Positions 25,113 to 33,597 of a DNA stretch of 64,000 nucleotides are shown one piece after another (the first letter of the stretch is position 1; every line of letters starts with the position of its first letter). The notes beneath the pieces were generated by a model. That model was not told the DNA's origin. It ran no database searches and saw only the letters and a program-made list of their open reading frames with translations. Position numbers and translations under genes: made by a program. Source of the stretch: Gemmatimonadota bacterium (GTDB taxonomy: Bacteria > Latescibacterota > UBA2968); contig VXRD01000091.1 of NCBI GenBank assembly GCA_009838845.1, forward strand, positions 1-64,000, given 5' to 3'.

Positions 25113-25700
25113 TCATCCACACAGGGAATTTCGCCCCTGAAGTCTTTCTGCCAACTTCTGCGTAACATGGTGCAGCCTCGATTTAACCGTCCCCTCGGGA
25201 CACCCGAGAATCTCACTAATCTCTCGAATACTGCGACACTCTTGATGCCGCAATAAAAACGTCGTACGCTGATCCACACTGAGCTTATCCAGCTCATCCA
25301 TCAGCGCACTTAGAAAAGCCCGTTCATCGCACGCCTTTTCTATGGCATAAGCACCATCAACCCAGCCACAATGCATATCGATATCGGGATCATTAACCAC
25401 AACCTTCCGCACACTCTGCTTGCGATACTCATTCTTGCACATATTGTGTGCAACCGTATAAAGCCAGGACGCAAAGGCATTACCCCGCTTAAATCGGGCG
25501 GGCTTCTCGACAATTTTCAAAAACAAATCCTGCAAAAAATCCTGCGCCTTCTCCTCGTCCCCCCCCAGCATGCGATGAAAATAATAAAGCATCCGCTTGC
25601 TATATCGGGTATAGAGTTCGTCAAAAGCGGCTGTATCGCCCCGCTGAATGCGGGCCATGAGCTTTTCATCGGAAAGCGTGTGATATTTTATCAGGAACAT
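25113..25700 (-). CDS. ECF-type RNA polymerase sigma factor (sigma-70 family)
   Basis: The 195-aa protein has sigma region 2 ('FDELYTRYSKRMLYYFHRMLGG' ... 'FLQDLFLKIVEKPARFKRGN' ... 'FASWLYTVAHNMCKNEYRK') and region 4 ('LSVDQRTTFLLRHQECRSIREISEILGCPEGTVKSRLHHV', with the helix-turn-helix). It directs polymerase to a stress or envelope regulon. It is followed by a membrane protein that is a candidate anti-sigma factor (11-nt gap). No autoregulatory promoter could be identified in the short 25701-25780 gap. Confidence 0.93.
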   Translation of the reverse strand: MFLIKYHTLSDEKLMARIQRGDTAAFDELYTRYSKRMLYYFHRMLGGDEEKAQDFLQDLFLKIVEKPARFKRGNAFASWLYTVAHNMCKNEYRKQSVRKVVVNDPDIDMHCGWVDGAYAIEKACDERAFLSALMDELDKLSVDQRTTFLLRHQECRSIREISEILGCPEGTVKSRLHHVTQKLAERLQGRNSLCG

Positions 25701-25780
25701 AAAAAACCAAACAGTACGTGATTAACTGCGCGTTTCTACATATGCATACACCTGACATTGCCAAAAAGTTCATATTTTTT

Positions 25781-26251
25781 TTAATGCGTCACATCAGCTT
25801 CTACGACAAATTCGACCTTACAGTTCACAATATGAAATAACGCGAACAATTGCCGAGCGGATTTTCGATAATTAGTCTGATCCAGAAGACGATAGTATTG
25901 CGCGGGCGATGTGCCCAGCCGACGAATAATCTCACGGGTACTCAACGGCGACTTCTTCACAGCCTCCCGAACCCGACACGTCAACTCATAGAGCAACAAA
26001 TCCGCCATATAACCGGGATCGCGATTGTATTCGAGCACATGATCGATATGAACCGTCCCCTCATCTCCAGAAGCGAGCACATAGACAAACCCCTCATTGT
26101 CCAACTCCGGATCCACATAAACGTTGACAACCCAGCGCCCTTTTTGCGGTATTGGTCGCACAACCGCATAGGGAAACACATAGGTATTATTGTACGTATA
26201 AACTTCAAAAGCCTTCTTCCGATTATTCGGCACAACTCTTCGAATTTTCAA
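25781..26251 (-). CDS. HTH-containing partner of the DUF4160 protein (antitoxin-like)
   Basis: The 156-aa protein has a beta-rich N-terminal half ('FEVYTYNNTYVFPYAVVRPIP', 'GRWVVNVYVDPELDNEGFVYVL') and a C-terminal helix-turn-helix ('STREIIRRLGTSPAQYYRLLDQTNYRKSARQLFALF'). The start is a TTG at 26251 that overlaps the stop of the DUF4160 gene (TTGA), so the genes are translationally coupled. The layout of a small DUF4160 protein followed by a DNA-binding protein fits a toxin-antitoxin-like pair. I do not recognise the N-terminal domain. Confidence 0.72.
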   Translation of the reverse strand: MKIRRVVPNNRKKAFEVYTYNNTYVFPYAVVRPIPQKGRWVVNVYVDPELDNEGFVYVLASGDEGTVHIDHVLEYNRDPGYMADLLLYELTCRVREAVKKSPLSTREIIRRLGTSPAQYYRLLDQTNYRKSARQLFALFHIVNCKVEFVVEADVTH

Positions 26252-26442
26252 AGCGCACCTCTATCTTGCAATTCTCGTATATATTTTAAAATTTGACCCG
26301 TCGGCTTTCCCTTCATCGCCCTATTGTTTTCCAAATCCCACTTAACGACCAGCTTGCCCGATCGATAAACATGAACATGTCTCGGGGGATGGTCGCCAGC
26401 CCAAAACACAAAAATGAAATTTCCTCGCCGAATTCTACCCAT
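26248..26442 (-). CDS. DUF4160 family small protein (toxin-like)
   Basis: The 64-aa product contains the DUF4160 core 'FIFVFWAGDHPPRHVHVYRSGKLVVKWDLEN', then a helical end 'TGQILKYIRELQDRG'. DUF4160 proteins are typically encoded with a partner and are thought to be toxin-antitoxin components. I chose ATG 26442 (MGRIRRGN); the longer frame to 26487 would run through a palindromic operator-like site. Its stop overlaps the partner's TTG start. Confidence 0.78.
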   Translation of the reverse strand: MGRIRRGNFIFVFWAGDHPPRHVHVYRSGKLVVKWDLENNRAMKGKPTGQILKYIRELQDRGAL

Positions 26443-26449
26443 TCTTAAA

Positions 26450-26469
26450 TGTAACCATATACGGTTACA
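26450..26469. promoter_or_regulatory. Palindromic operator candidate of the DUF4160/HTH pair
   Basis: The perfect 7-bp arms TGTAACC and GGTTACA enclose ATATAC, 8 nt upstream of the DUF4160 start. The position fits autoregulation by the HTH partner. Confidence 0.55.
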
Positions 26470-26560
26470 CTTGTCAAGAGCGGACAAAAAAATTTTGATT
26501 TATCCTATTATGGCCAAAAGGTTCAAACTTTTTCTATTTTTTATTTATATTGAGAGGGTG

Positions 26561-26566
26561 TATAAT
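26561..26566 (+). promoter_or_regulatory. Candidate -10 box for dctP
   Basis: A perfect TATAAT lies 39 nt upstream of the dctP start in an AT-rich stretch. No clear -35 element accompanies it. Confidence 0.35.
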
Positions 26567-26604
26567 TTGATTTGTACAAACCCCGCAATTAAATCGGAGA
26601 CACA

Positions 26605-27714
26605 ATGGAACGAGTAAAACGACGCGACTTCATAAAAAAAGCCGGACTTGCCGGCGGAGCTGCACTATTGGCGGGCTGTGCATCCCCTCAAGAAACCGGG
26701 GCACCCGCTGTACAAACGCGAAAAAAATACGAATGGAAAATGGTCACAACCTGGCCGCCGCACTTCCCCATCCTGGGAGAATCCGCTGAACACATCGCCA
26801 AATGGACAGAAGAAATGTCCGAAGGCCAGCTCAAAATACAGGTCTATGGCGGCGGCGAACTCATACCCCCCCTCGAAGGCTTTGACGCCGTCAGTGCGGG
26901 AACCGCGGAAATGTGTCACGGCGCCGCGTATTACTGGGCGGGAAAAGCGCAGGCAACCCAATTCTTTGCCTCTGTACCCTTTGGCATGAACGCCCAACAA
27001 ATGAACGCCTGGATCACCAGTGGCGGAGGCCTCGCCTTATGGGAAGAACTCTACGCCCCATTTAACCTCATCCCCATCCCCGCAGGCAACACCGGCGTGC
27101 AAATGGGCGGCTGGTTCAACCGCGAAATCAACGCCACAAGCGACCTTCAGGGCCTCAAAATGCGCATCCCGGGCCTCGGCGGCAAAGTCATATCCAAAGC
27201 TGGCGGATCCGCTATCTTATCAGCCGGCGCAGAAATTTTCACCAACCTCGAACGCGGCGTCATCGACGCAACCGAATGGATCGGACCCTATCACGACACA
27301 CTCATGGGCTTTTACAAAGCCGCCAAATACTATTATTATCCCGGCTGGCACGAACCCGGCACCGTCATAGAACTCATCGTCAACAAATCCGCATATCAAA
27401 CCCTGCCCAAAAACCTGCAAGACATCGTGCGAACCGCCGCAGCGCGCGCAAATGCCTGGACACTATCGGAATTTGAAGCAAAAAACAACGCGCATCTGCA
27501 AACCCTCATAAAAGACCACAACGTCATACTGAAAAAATTCCCCGACGAAGTCCTCGACATACTTCAAAAATACGCCAGAGAAGTCGAAGATGAACTCGTC
27601 GCAGCCGATGCCATGAGCAAAAAAGTATATGAAGCATATGAATCATTTCGCAAAAAAATGCACGGCTGGGCGGCGATATCGGAAAAAATCTATTACGAGA
27701 ACTTGAGTGCATAA
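26605..27714 (+). CDS. dctP: TRAP transporter substrate-binding protein DctP (Tat lipoprotein-like)
   Basis: The 369-aa protein has a twin-arginine signal ('VKRRDFIKKAGLAGGAALLAGC') ending in a lipobox-like LAGC, so it is likely a membrane-anchored periplasmic lipoprotein. The mature part has DctP features: 'WKMVTTWPPHFPILGESAEHIAKW', 'SAGTAEMCHGAAYYWAGK', 'LKMRIPGLGGKVISKAGG' and 'ERGVIDATEWIGPYHD'. That pattern matches the subgroup that binds keto- or carboxylic acids, often as dimers. It converges with dctM, only 3 nt apart, rather than lying ahead of dctQM. Confidence 0.93.
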   Translation: MERVKRRDFIKKAGLAGGAALLAGCASPQETGAPAVQTRKKYEWKMVTTWPPHFPILGESAEHIAKWTEEMSEGQLKIQVYGGGELIPPLEGFDAVSAGTAEMCHGAAYYWAGKAQATQFFASVPFGMNAQQMNAWITSGGGLALWEELYAPFNLIPIPAGNTGVQMGGWFNREINATSDLQGLKMRIPGLGGKVISKAGGSAILSAGAEIFTNLERGVIDATEWIGPYHDTLMGFYKAAKYYYYPGWHEPGTVIELIVNKSAYQTLPKNLQDIVRTAAARANAWTLSEFEAKNNAHLQTLIKDHNVILKKFPDEVLDILQKYAREVEDELVAADAMSKKVYEAYESFRKKMHGWAAISEKIYYENLSA

Positions 27715-27717
27715 TCG

Positions 27718-29037
27718 TTACCCCCCCAAATATTTTGGCAAAGACGTCGCCATCTCGGGAAACGTAATAACCAGCGTCAGCCCAATAAGCTGAATAATAA
27801 TAAACGGAATAATCCCCCGATAAATATGGCCCGTGCGGACCTCGGGCGGCGCGACCCCCTTCAGATAAAAAAGCGCAAAACCAAACGGCGGCGTCAAAAA
27901 AGAAGTCTGCAAATTCATCGCAATCAAAATACCCAACCACAGAAGATCCACCCCCAACGTCACAAAAATAGGCGCCACAACCGGAACAATAATAAACGTA
28001 ATCTCGATAAAATCGATAAAAAATCCCGCCACAAAAATCATAACCATCACAAGCGCGAGAAACGCCCCCGGACTCATATTCGCCGACAGAATCAGATTCG
28101 TCAAATACGCATCCCCGTGCATACCGCGAAACACCAGACCAAACGCCGTAGCCCCCACCAGAATAAGAAAAACCATACACGTCAGATGCGTCGTCTCCAC
28201 CATCACCGACTTCAGCGTCCGATATGAAAACCGCTTTTGCAACACCGTCAAAAGCGTTGCGCCAAACGCACCCACGGCCGCCGCCTCGGTAGGCGAAGCA
28301 ACCCCCGCAAAAATAGAACCCAGCACCGCAACAACCAGAACAGCCGGCAGAACAAACGCCTGCAAAACGCGCTTCACCATCGCCCTGCCGTGAAATTGCG
28401 CGAGCTCCTCCTCTGGCATTGCCGGTACCCACTCGGACTTAAAAATCGCAACCAGAATCAGATAAACCGCATAAAAACCAACCAGAACAAACCCGGGCAA
28501 CACAGCACCCACAAACATATCCCCAATCGGAACATTCAGCACACTACCTAATAGCACCAGCACAATACTCGGCGGAATAATCTGCCCCAAAGTACCCGAC
28601 GCTGAAATCGTCCCTGCGGCAACCTCGGGGCGGTATCCCCGCTTCAGCATCGTCGGCAAACTCAGCAAACCCATCGTAACCACAGTCGCGCCCACAATCC
28701 CCGTAGAAGCCCCGAACAGCGCCCCCACAGCAACCACAGAAATCGCCAGTCCACCGCGCAAATGCCCAAAAAGCAACGCCATCGTCTCCAGCAAATTCTC
28801 AGCCAGCCCGGACTTCTCCAGCATCACCCCCATAAACACAAACAAAGGCACGGCAATCAGCACGTAATTCGTCATCACACCCCAGATACGCAGGGGCAAA
28901 AGATTGAAAAAAGCCGGACCAAACGTCAAATAGCCCAGAATAAAAGAAACGCCACCCAGCGTAAACGCAACGGGAAAACCGATCAAAAGAAGAAGAAAAA
29001 GAACGCCAAACAGAATCAGGGGCATCGCCTCAATCAT
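27718..29037 (-). CDS. dctM: TRAP transporter large permease DctM
   Basis: The 439-aa very hydrophobic protein has about 12 membrane helices and the conserved DctM segments 'GASTGIVGATVVTMGLLSLPTML', 'GTISASGTLGQIIPPSIVLVLLGS' and 'FIDFIEITFIIVPVVAPIF'. It forms the sodium-driven transport channel with DctQ for the DctP-bound solute. Its ATG overlaps the dctQ stop (ATGA), so the two are coupled. It converges with dctP. Confidence 0.94.
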   Translation of the reverse strand: MIEAMPLILFGVLFLLLLIGFPVAFTLGGVSFILGYLTFGPAFFNLLPLRIWGVMTNYVLIAVPLFVFMGVMLEKSGLAENLLETMALLFGHLRGGLAISVVAVGALFGASTGIVGATVVTMGLLSLPTMLKRGYRPEVAAGTISASGTLGQIIPPSIVLVLLGSVLNVPIGDMFVGAVLPGFVLVGFYAVYLILVAIFKSEWVPAMPEEELAQFHGRAMVKRVLQAFVLPAVLVVAVLGSIFAGVASPTEAAAVGAFGATLLTVLQKRFSYRTLKSVMVETTHLTCMVFLILVGATAFGLVFRGMHGDAYLTNLILSANMSPGAFLALVMVMIFVAGFFIDFIEITFIIVPVVAPIFVTLGVDLLWLGILIAMNLQTSFLTPPFGFALFYLKGVAPPEVRTGHIYRGIIPFIIIQLIGLTLVITFPEMATSLPKYLGG

Positions 29038-29558
29038 CCATCCACCTCCTCATCGTGCCCCAGGACGGAAAGCAAAGACCGACACGCCAGACTTAGGCCC
29101 TGTAGCAAAAGCAGAACAAAACCCAGTGGAATAGCCGCCTTGAGCACCCAACGCGCGGGTAGGCCTCCCGGATCGGGTGACGTCTCCCCAATGTGGAAAG
29201 CACTAACCACAAAATACTGCGAACTCACAATCACAATAACGCAAAACGGAATCAAAAACAGAACACTACCAATCAAATTCACCCACGCCTGTTTGCGCGG
29301 AGAAAACCGGCTATAAAACACATCCACGCGCACGTGTTGATCGTGCTTGAGCGAATACGCAGCGCCCAAAAGAAAAATGAGCGCGAACAAATGCCATTCC
29401 AACTCCTGAACAGCCACCAGGCTATTCTTCAGCACATAGCGGGTAAAAACATCGTAACACACCACCGCCACCAGCACAGCAGTAAGCCACGAAACAACAC
29501 GCCCAACGCGCTCGTTTAATCCATCGACAAATCGGATATATGCTCTTAACACCTGCAA
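29034..29558 (-). CDS. dctQ: TRAP transporter small permease DctQ
   Basis: The 174-aa protein has four membrane helices and the DctQ motif 'VAVQELEWHLFALIFLLGAAYSLKHDQHVRVDVFY'. The start is a TTG at 29558 with GAGGAG 6-7 nt upstream. It is coupled to dctM by a 4-nt overlap. The extended C-terminus ('LALLQGLSLACRSLLSVLGHDEEVDG'-like) is slightly long for the family but not unusual. Confidence 0.9.
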   Translation of the reverse strand: MQVLRAYIRFVDGLNERVGRVVSWLTAVLVAVVCYDVFTRYVLKNSLVAVQELEWHLFALIFLLGAAYSLKHDQHVRVDVFYSRFSPRKQAWVNLIGSVLFLIPFCVIVIVSSQYFVVSAFHIGETSPDPGGLPARWVLKAAIPLGFVLLLLQGLSLACRSLLSVLGHDEEVDG

Positions 29559-29577
29559 AATGCTCTCCTCAAAAAAA

Positions 29578-29645
29578 GGATCAGGATGTGCAGAGCCTGC
29601 ACTGGAATGGTTCTATCCAGTGATGGAAGGATGAACAGGATAAAA
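29578..29645 (+). repeat. Interspersed repeat, GCAGAGCCTGCACTGG + CAGGAT modules only
   Basis: TCAGGATGTGCAGAGCCTGC, ACTGGAATGGTTCTATCCAGTG, then a GAAGGATGAACAGGATAAAA tract. It matches the left half of the composite at 23323 and lacks the core. The rest of 29559-29757 has no gene. Confidence 0.75.
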
Positions 29646-29757
29646 TCAAAACCAGGAGCAATCACAGATAAAAAGGCTGTGGTTGCTTGTGTATCAGAAT
29701 ATAAACAATAATTCGCAAAGCAGGCGACAAAATATGACCTTTGATATAGGATCATTT

Positions 29758-29777
29758 TTTGTGTAAATTTACACAAA
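29758..29777. promoter_or_regulatory. Perfect 20-bp palindrome upstream of a sulfatase gene
   Basis: TTTGTGTAAATTTACACAAA is perfectly self-complementary. It lies 29 nt upstream of the sulfatase ATG and about 200 nt upstream of dctQ (divergent). It looks like the site of a dimeric repressor such as a GntR- or LacI-type regulator; no such gene is in the window. Confidence 0.6.
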
Positions 29778-29806
29778 TTATCTCACCCACAAAAAGGAGT
29801 AACCGC

Positions 29807-31237
29807 ATGGCAGAACAACCGAACATCCTGCTCTTCATCAGCGACCAACAGCGCACGGACACCCTGCGGTGTTACGGCAACGACTGGATACAATCGCCGC
29901 ATCAAGACGCATTGGCAGAGCGCAGCTTCGTCTTTGAAAACACCTACGTCACACAACCCGTATGCACCCCTGCGCGCGGATCCCTCATGACGGGCCTGTA
30001 CCCGCACAATCACGAATGCATGGTCAACCGGGACATATTGCGCGACGAAATCCCATCCATCGCAGAAATGCTACCCGACACCTATCGAAAAGCCATGTTT
30101 GGAAAATGGCACCTCGGCGACGACTCCGTGCGACAACACGGATTCGACGAATGGATCAGCACAGAAGACGACCACCGCAACAAATACTCCCGCCCTGGCC
30201 TGCCCTTCAGCAGCTATTACTACTGGATGAAAGAACAGGGCATAGAACCCCAAAACAACAGCGCCACTGGAGAAATCATCTACTCACCGCGCCAGCGATC
30301 CCAACTCCCCGCAGAATACCAGATGGGCACCTTCATCGCCAACCACTCCGAGCGATTCATCCGGGAAAACACAGACCGCCCCTGGCTCCTCGTATTCAGC
30401 ACATTTGAGCCACACCCCCCAATGACCGGACCCTACGACGGCATGTACGACCCCGATGCCCTACCCGTAGGTCCCACCTTCATCAAAAAACCAGAAGGAC
30501 ACGCCTTATTTAACCGCGCGCGCGCAGAACACTACCTCAACAACAGGGTTGAAGGTCACGACATGCGACAAGAAAAATCCTGGCGAAAACTGCGGGCGCA
30601 ATACTACGGCAACGTAAAAATCATCGACGACGCCATAGGCCGCATGGTACAGGCACTGGAAGAAACCGGACAAATGGAAAACACCATCTTTGCCGTCACC
30701 AGCGACCACGGTGAAATGGCAGGCGACCACGCCATGTTCGAAAAACGCGCATTCTACGAAGAATCCGCGCGCGTACCCATGATCTTAAGCGTCCCGTGGC
30801 TCACCCAATCGCAAAAGCGTATCGACGGCGTCTTTGGACACGCGGACCTGATCGCCACCCTTGTGGAACTCGCCAATCAGCCACTATTAGAAACCCTCCC
30901 GGGCCGCCCGTGTGCCGACGTCTTAAACGGCGGTGCCGACCTGCGCGACCACACCGCATTCATGGAATGGAACGGCATTGGCGACCGCAACCTGGGCAAT
31001 CCCAAAATCAACCTCATGTCAACCTTGCCCTGGCGCTGTGCCGTAACCGGAGACCGGTGGAAACTCAACTTATGTGCCGGCGACCAGTGCGAATTATTCG
31101 ACCTGAACAACGACCCCTATGAAGAAACCAACCTCTTCGACGACCCTGCGCACCGCGACCGGGCGCGGGAAATCGCAGCCCGCATTCGACTGTGGCAACA
31201 CGAAACGAATGACCACGCGCCCTTGCCTGCGGTTTGA
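29807..31237 (+). CDS. Sulfatase (third of the window)
   Basis: The 476-aa protein begins 'QPNILLFISDQQRTDTLRCYG' (metal site). The formylglycine motif is at Cys53-Arg57 ('PVCTPARGSLMTGLYPHNH'), 'KAMFGKWHLGDDSVRQHGFDEW' follows, and the late metal site is 'AVTSDHGEMAGDHAMFEKR'. It hydrolyses sulfate esters; no signal peptide is visible. AAAGGAG lies 7 nt upstream of ATG 29807. It is divergent from the TRAP permease genes and shares a regulatory region with a perfect palindrome, so uptake and desulfation of the same compound may be co-controlled (inference). Confidence 0.93.
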   Translation: MAEQPNILLFISDQQRTDTLRCYGNDWIQSPHQDALAERSFVFENTYVTQPVCTPARGSLMTGLYPHNHECMVNRDILRDEIPSIAEMLPDTYRKAMFGKWHLGDDSVRQHGFDEWISTEDDHRNKYSRPGLPFSSYYYWMKEQGIEPQNNSATGEIIYSPRQRSQLPAEYQMGTFIANHSERFIRENTDRPWLLVFSTFEPHPPMTGPYDGMYDPDALPVGPTFIKKPEGHALFNRARAEHYLNNRVEGHDMRQEKSWRKLRAQYYGNVKIIDDAIGRMVQALEETGQMENTIFAVTSDHGEMAGDHAMFEKRAFYEESARVPMILSVPWLTQSQKRIDGVFGHADLIATLVELANQPLLETLPGRPCADVLNGGADLRDHTAFMEWNGIGDRNLGNPKINLMSTLPWRCAVTGDRWKLNLCAGDQCELFDLNNDPYEETNLFDDPAHRDRAREIAARIRLWQHETNDHAPLPAV

Positions 31238-31253
31238 AAAAAAATCAAAACCT

Positions 31254-31312
31254 CTGGATCGCGGCTTACACCCTGCCTGCCCCTGTATGCTTTAAGCAGG
31301 GGCCGCGATGAC
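31254..31312 (+). repeat. Interspersed repeat copy 7 with nested hairpin
   Basis: CTGGATCGCGGC ... GCCGCGATGAC with TGCCCCTGTATGC ... AAGCAGGGG in the loop. The remaining gap to 31453 contains only a candidate promoter. Confidence 0.8.
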
Positions 31313-31378
31313 GGGAGCCTGCCCCGTAGTGTCTCTATACGGGGTCGCACATCTCACGTCTCACCTTTACAATTTACC

Positions 31379-31406
31379 TTGCAAATAAGAAAAGAATGGC
31401 TATATT
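31379..31406 (+). promoter_or_regulatory. Candidate promoter for the 70-aa protein gene
   Basis: TTGCAA (31379-31384) and TATATT (31401-31406) are spaced by 16 nt, 47 nt upstream of the ATG. Confidence 0.45.
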
Positions 31407-31453
31407 GCATTTGTCCTTAATTCTTATCCCCAATTCTCAAAAGGAACCCTGCC

Positions 31454-31666
31454 ATGGACGACGCGGCATTGTTAAAACTGCTGGAGGCTGGGATTGGTGA
31501 AGAAGTTGCTGCTACACAATTGAACATATCTCCCCAACAGGTAAAAGGACGAATCAGAGAATATTTGCAAGCAGGCATATTAAATTGCAATGGCGAACGC
31601 GAAACCATCAACTGGAAAGCCTTTGGCAAATGGAAAAAACTGGCGCGAACTGTTGAAACCGTATAG
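31454..31666 (+). CDS. 70-aa putative helix-turn-helix protein
   Basis: The small protein reads 'MDDAALLKLLEAGIGEEVAA' then 'TQLNISPQQVKGRIREYLQAGIL', which looks like a winged or simple HTH ('ISPQQVKGRIREY' as recognition helix). AAAGGAA precedes the ATG and a strong terminator follows 27 nt after the stop, so it is its own transcription unit. I do not recognise a family. A DNA-binding role is a guess from the helix pattern. Confidence 0.65.
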   Translation: MDDAALLKLLEAGIGEEVAATQLNISPQQVKGRIREYLQAGILNCNGERETINWKAFGKWKKLARTVETV

Positions 31667-31692
31667 AAAAAGCAAAAACGGGTTGATGTAAC

Positions 31693-31732
31693 AAAACGGG
31701 CAGTCGCATGTGTGCAACTGCCCGTTTTTTTT
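31693..31732 (+). terminator. Rho-independent terminator
   Basis: Stem AAAACGGGCAGT / ACTGCCCGTTTT, extended inside by TGCA pairing, ends in a run of eight T. It separates the 70-aa gene from the NamZ-like gene, whose ribosome-binding site begins at its end. Confidence 0.9.
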
Positions 31733-31744
31733 GGAGAACGAAGC

Positions 31745-32956
31745 GTGGAAATAGGTAAATGGTGTACCTCCATTCTCTTTCTTTCCATCTGTCTCAACTG
31801 CACCTCGCAAAAACAGGAGCTACAAATGGGTGTAGATGTATTTTTGGAACACCACACCCCTCTGGTAGCGGACGCACGGGTCGGCCTGATCACCAACCCC
31901 ACGGGACGCACAAAAACAGGCATCACAACAATCGCCGCCCTGCAACAGCACCCGGACGTAAATCTCGTCGCCCTATTCGCACTTGAACACGGAATCAAAG
32001 CAGAGGCAAAAGCGGGCGAACACGTGCGCGACACACAAATGGACAGCCTGCCCGTATATTCCCTCTACGGAAGTGACCGCTCCTTAAAATCCGCACTGGA
32101 CAACATCGACGTCATAATCTACGACATACAGGACGTGGGCAGCAGAGCCTACACCTACATCTGGAGCCTGACCAAAGTCATAAAAGCGGCGGGCGAACAC
32201 GACAAGCGCGTCATCGTCCTCGACCGCCCCAATCCCCTCGGCGGACTAACCGTAGATGGACCCATAACCGAGGAAAAATGGCGATCATTAGTTGGAGGAC
32301 TCTATCCGGTACCCCGCGCGTATGGACTCACAGCAGGAGAACTCGCCCGATATCTCAACCGCGAACACCTGCTCGCGTGTTCCCTCACCGTCGTCCCTAT
32401 GGAAGGCTACCAGCGCAACACGCGCTGGGCGGACATCGGACGCGACTGGATCGAGCCATCGCCCAACATCCCATCGCCCGAATCTGCTATAACCTTTGCC
32501 GCAACCGGAACCATTGGCGCATTGGGGACGGTACACATCGGCATAGGAACCGACATGCCCTTTCAAATCGCTGGCGCGCCGTGGATCAACGCAGAAAAAA
32601 CAGCCCGCGACCTGAACGCCCTGCAACTGCCCGGCGTAGAATTTCAACCCATAATATTTGAACCCGACACATGGCTGTTTCGCGACAAAAAAGTACAGGC
32701 TATATTCCTGCACATAACAGACCCCATCGCCTTTCGCCCAACGCGCACAGAAATATCCATACTCGCACACCTCGTGGCAACATATCCCGAATTCAAAATC
32801 CCAAAAGACCGATATGAACGCTTTGACCAGGCCATGGGAACCAGCACCGTGCGCGAAGCCCTCCTAAAAGGCGACAGCGCACGGGAAATATGGGAGCGAT
32901 GGGAAGGGGAATTGGAGGAATTCGCTACTGTGAGGGAAAAGTATTTGTTGTATTAA
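31745..32956 (+). CDS. NamZ-like exo-beta-N-acetylmuramidase (DUF1343) lipoprotein
   Basis: The 403-aa protein matches DUF1343/NamZ. Motifs include 'VGLITNPTGRTKTGITTIAALQQ', 'LVALFALEHGIKAEAKAGE', 'LPVYSLYGSDRS', 'VIIYDIQDVGSRAYTYIWSL', 'VLDRPNPLGGLTVDGP' and 'EPSPNIPSPESAI'. The family removes N-acetylmuramic acid from the non-reducing ends of peptidoglycan fragments. The start is a GTG at 31745 with GGAG 8 nt upstream. It yields a signal ending 'SICLNC', a likely lipobox. It is followed 13 nt later by the nicotinamidase-like gene. Confidence 0.88.
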   Translation: MEIGKWCTSILFLSICLNCTSQKQELQMGVDVFLEHHTPLVADARVGLITNPTGRTKTGITTIAALQQHPDVNLVALFALEHGIKAEAKAGEHVRDTQMDSLPVYSLYGSDRSLKSALDNIDVIIYDIQDVGSRAYTYIWSLTKVIKAAGEHDKRVIVLDRPNPLGGLTVDGPITEEKWRSLVGGLYPVPRAYGLTAGELARYLNREHLLACSLTVVPMEGYQRNTRWADIGRDWIEPSPNIPSPESAITFAATGTIGALGTVHIGIGTDMPFQIAGAPWINAEKTARDLNALQLPGVEFQPIIFEPDTWLFRDKKVQAIFLHITDPIAFRPTRTEISILAHLVATYPEFKIPKDRYERFDQAMGTSTVREALLKGDSAREIWERWEGELEEFATVREKYLLY

Positions 32957-32969
32957 AAAGGAGTCTCTC

Positions 32970-33593
32970 ATGCCCGGCGTCATATTCTGGGATGTCGATA
33001 CCCAATACGACTTCATCATGCCCGACGGCAAACTCTACGTCACTGCATCGGAAAAGCGCTTGCCGAACCTCAAAAAACTCACAGACCATGCCAGACAACG
33101 GGACATCCCCATCTACGGCTCGGTTGACAACCACCAGATAGACGACCCTGAAATCTCAGACAACCCGGACTTCCTGGAAACCTTTCCGCCCCACTGCATC
33201 GCCGGCACAGAAGGACAAAAAAAAGTACCCGAAACCCAACCGCAAAATCCCCTCTGGATCGACCCGGACGCCCCGGGCGACCTCATCAGCCGGATACAAA
33301 AACACAGCGGTGAAATCATCTTTCGCAAACAGCGTTTCGACGTCTTCACCAACCCCAACGTCGAACCTGTACTCAACGCCATCAAACCCGACCGCATCGT
33401 CCTCTACGGCGTAGCCCTCGACGTATGCAACGCCTACGCCATCAACGGCTTCTTAAACCGCAACACAGCGCCCATACAGCTCGTCCTGGACGCCGCACAA
33501 GCCATCAACCCCGAACGCGGGGACCGCCTGGTAGATGAATGGCAGCAACAGGGCGTTGAAATCGTATCCACAGACCAAATTATCAACGCGTAA
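32970..33593 (+). CDS. Nicotinamidase-like cysteine hydrolase (isochorismatase fold)
   Basis: The 207-aa protein carries the catalytic triad Asp10 ('DVDTQYDF'), Lys120 ('IIFRKQRFDVF') and Cys153 ('GVALDVCNAYA'). It also has the nicotinamidase metal region 'SVDNHQI' and 'FPPHCIAGTEGQKK'. It likely deamidates nicotinamide for NAD salvage, although other amides are possible in this fold. AAAGGAG precedes ATG 32970. It is in tandem with the NamZ-like gene and followed by a repeat before the ABC exporter. Confidence 0.87.
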   Translation: MPGVIFWDVDTQYDFIMPDGKLYVTASEKRLPNLKKLTDHARQRDIPIYGSVDNHQIDDPEISDNPDFLETFPPHCIAGTEGQKKVPETQPQNPLWIDPDAPGDLISRIQKHSGEIIFRKQRFDVFTNPNVEPVLNAIKPDRIVLYGVALDVCNAYAINGFLNRNTAPIQLVLDAAQAINPERGDRLVDEWQQQGVEIVSTDQIINA

Positions 33594-33597
33594 AAAA

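Noticed and set aside
27524-28432. 302-codon minus-strand frame overlapping dctP and dctM
   Set aside because: Gly/Cys/Tyr-rich shadow frame of the TRAP genes.
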